Source: Acidobacteriota bacterium
GTDB taxonomy: Bacteria; Acidobacteriota; HRBIN11
Assembly: GCA_025061865.1 (NCBI GenBank)
Contig: JANXAA010000091.1
Span: 1 to 7,952 of the forward strand
DNA: 7,952 nucleotides
Direction of reading: 5' to 3'
Below are positions 6,601-7,952 of this stretch, piece after piece (within the stretch, counting starts at the first letter, position 1; each line of letters opens with the position of its first letter). The position numbers and the translations under genes are program-made. The notes beneath the pieces were generated by a model. That model worked only from the letters and a program-made list of their open reading frames with translations, ran no database searches and had not been told where the DNA came from.

Positions 6601-6667
6601 CCCTGTCTTAGCGAGCAGGGCTTGGACCCTCCTGCATCTTGCATCTTGCCTCCTGCATCCTACATCC
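6601..6667 (+). repeat. Hairpin plus heptad leader element, copy C (upstream of divIVA-like gene)
   Basis: The stem CCCTGT (6601-6606) with GCAGGG (6615-6620) has one terminal T-G wobble and encloses the loop CTTAGCGA, the exact reverse complement of the plus-strand loop of copy A. CTTGGACC follows, as in copy B. Then come TGCATCT, TGCATCT, TGCCTCC, TGCATCC, TACATCC (6633-6667). Copies A and C therefore lie in opposite window orientation but the same orientation relative to their downstream genes. The last heptad is 48 bases before the start codon. Confidence 0.85.
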
Positions 6668-6715
6668 TAATAAGCATCTCCATCCCGACGCCGATACATC
6701 CGGAGAGGTGGGATC

Positions 6716-7237
6716 ATGGCATGGACGGCCGTCGATATCCGGAATCAGCGATTCCGGTCCCGCTGGCGGGGCTTCGACCCGGAGGAGGTCATCCTATTCC
6801 TGAGCGTGGTCGCCGATGAGGTCGAGCGGCTGACTCAGACGATCCGTCAGTTGGAACATGACAATCGGGTCCTTCAGGACCAACTGGAAGAGTACCGGGA
6901 ACGGGAACGGCATATTCGGAACACGCTGGTCGCCGCCCAGCAGTCGGCCGACCGGATCCGTCAGCAGGCCCAACAGGAAGCCGACTTGATCGTACGAGAG
7001 GCCGAGTTCCGGCGGGACCAAATCCTGACGGCGGCCCAGGCCCAAATCCAAAAAGTCTACCAAGAAATGGAGCAACTCTGGCTCGAGTACCAGCGGTTTC
7101 AGGACCAGGTCCTCGCCGAGGCCCACGTCCTGATCCGGTGGATCCAACAGCGACGCCAGGAAAGACCTCCGGCCCGGGTCGAATTCGTCCCGTCGACCAA
7201 AGGCCCAGTCCGCCCCGGTGAGTCGGGCAAGTCATGA
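6716..7237 (+). CDS. DivIVA-domain coiled-coil protein
   Basis: The product is 173 residues. Residues 4-40 (TAVDIRNQRFRSRWRGFDPEEVILFLSVV) match the N-terminal DivIVA signature, with the conserved pattern DIRNQ-F-R--RG-DP-EV--FL that in known members binds curved or polar membrane. From about 32 to 148 the protein is a long, charged, Gln/Glu-rich coiled coil with no membrane segment, followed by a short proline-containing tail. In characterised relatives such proteins scaffold cell division or polar growth; its role here is inferred only from the fold. ATG at 6716 has GGAGAGG seven bases upstream. Its stop overlaps the hutI start in ATGA, so the two are probably translated from one message. 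The upstream spacer holds leader copy C and a weak promoter candidate. Family assignment is firm, cellular role open. Confidence 0.9.
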   Translation: MAWTAVDIRNQRFRSRWRGFDPEEVILFLSVVADEVERLTQTIRQLEHDNRVLQDQLEEYRERERHIRNTLVAAQQSADRIRQQAQQEADLIVREAEFRRDQILTAAQAQIQKVYQEMEQLWLEYQRFQDQVLAEAHVLIRWIQQRRQERPPARVEFVPSTKGPVRPGESGKS

Positions 7238-7952
7238 CAGTCCCTTCAGTGACATATATCCTCCGGCGTCTGGCTCAGGTCATTACCTGCGAGGAGGGAC
7301 CCTACGCCGGACAGGTGACGCCCGAACGCCTGGGGATCGTCGAGCATGGGAGTATCGTCATCCACCGGGGCCGCATTGCCTGGGTCGGACCGGACCGAGA
7401 CCTCTCCGCTGAATGGCTCCGGCAGGTCACCGTCGAGCTGGACCTGGCGGAGCATATCGCCCTGCCAGGCCTCATCGACCCCCACACCCACCTGATTTAC
7501 GGGGGTGACCGCCTGAACGACTGGATGGAGCGTCTCCGGGGCCGGACCTACCTGGAGATTGCTGCCCAGGGCGGGGGCAGCTGGAAGACGGTCCAGGATA
7601 CCCGGGTGACCCCCGACCAGGAATTGAGACGCCTCCTGGAGCTCCGCCTGGACCGGCTCTTTGCCTTCGGGGTGACGACCGTCGAGGTCAAGTCCGGCTA
7701 TGGCCTTTCGGAGACCGAGGAAATCCGCCTCCTGCGTTGTCTCCAACAGGTCCAGGCGACCCACCCCATCGGTGTCATGCCGACCTTCCTGGGGGCGCAT
7801 GCCTACCCCCGGGACATGGACCGGACGGCGTACTTGGACGTCCTCGCCCAACGCCTGATCCCGGAAGTCGTCCGGCAGGGCCTCTCCTTGTCTATCGACG
7901 TGTTTTGCGACGCCGGGGCCTTCACCGTCGAGGAAGTCCTGTACCTGCTGAC
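7234..7952 (+). CDS. hutI: Imidazolonepropionase HutI, N-terminal part
   Basis: HutI hydrolyses 4-imidazolone-5-propanoate to N-formimino-L-glutamate, the third step of histidine degradation, in the cytoplasm. The first 239 residues are present and the frame runs off the right edge; the family is usually a little over 400 residues. Visible hallmarks are HGSIVIHRGRIAWVGP (38-53), LPGLIDPHTHLIYGGDR (77-93) with the metal-binding His84-x-His86, QGGG (112-115), TVQDTR (119-124), VTTVEVKSGYGL (147-158), TFLGAHAYP (184-192) and DVFCDAGAFT (222-231). The later metal ligands of this amidohydrolase family lie outside the window. ATG at 7234-7236 overlaps the stop of the DivIVA-like gene by four bases; GGTGAG (7217-7222) is only a weak ribosome site, so translational coupling is likely. 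No other hut gene is visible here; hutH or hutU could lie to the right. Confidence 0.95.
   Translation, partial: MTVPSVTYILRRLAQVITCEEGPYAGQVTPERLGIVEHGSIVIHRGRIAWVGPDRDLSAEWLRQVTVELDLAEHIALPGLIDPHTHLIYGGDRLNDWMERLRGRTYLEIAAQGGGSWKTVQDTRVTPDQELRRLLELRLDRLFAFGVTTVEVKSGYGLSETEEIRLLRCLQQVQATHPIGVMPTFLGAHAYPRDMDRTAYLDVLAQRLIPEVVRQGLSLSIDVFCDAGAFTVEEVLYLL

Noticed and set aside
6301..6819. Plus-strand open frame of 172 codons across the tamB-divIVA spacer
   Set aside because: It runs through the hairpin and heptad repeats and overlaps the well-supported DivIVA-like gene in another frame; there is no protein-like composition or plausible ribosome site.

Overview
This GC-rich window looks like a diderm (outer-membrane) bacterium. 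It carries type II secretion/type IV pilus genes and a TamB-family protein, and tamB implies an outer membrane. The wording of the GspF N-terminus (a 'CRVGTPKGDIV' type start) reminds me of Acidobacteriota or related deep-branching, often thermophilic lineages. That is an impression, not a placement.

Layout. On the minus strand: a GspF/PilC-family inner-membrane protein (917-2140) followed by the N-terminal 210 residues of a GspE/PilB-family assembly ATPase (630 down to the left edge). Diverging from gspF on the plus strand is a 1326-residue TamB/AsmA-like protein (2281-6261). A gene-free stretch of 454 bases follows. Then comes a short DivIVA-domain coiled-coil protein (6716-7237), whose stop overlaps the start of a histidine-degradation gene, hutI (7234 to the right edge, incomplete).

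The most unusual content lies between the genes. Three copies of one element occur at 651-720, 2164-2266 and 6601-6667. Each has a 6-bp stem with an 8-nt loop plus a run of 7-base units of the TGCATCT type. Read in the direction of the gene, all four independently started genes (gspE, gspF, tamB, divIVA-like) have the same order: hairpin, TGCATCT-type heptads, ribosome binding site, start codon. The copy between gspF and tamB is two-sided and serves both. A second heptad family (GGGTATC/GGGTCTC type), followed by a GGTCCC...GGGACC-type stem, lies directly after the stop codons of both gspF and tamB, in the same orientation relative to each gene. Together these may form a recurrent 5'-leader and 3'-trailer system, or may be dispersed heptad repeats that tend to settle in intergenic space. 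The heptads have no stop codon in any of six frames, so naive gene calling extends gspE, gspF and tamB upstream into them. I chose the downstream starts, which have good Shine-Dalgarno sequences.

Functionally, gspF and gspE would work together in a pilus or secretion assembly platform, and TamB in lipid or protein transport between the two membranes. The DivIVA-like protein may be a scaffold in division or polar growth. hutI is catabolic, and its overlap with the DivIVA-like gene suggests translational coupling more than shared function.
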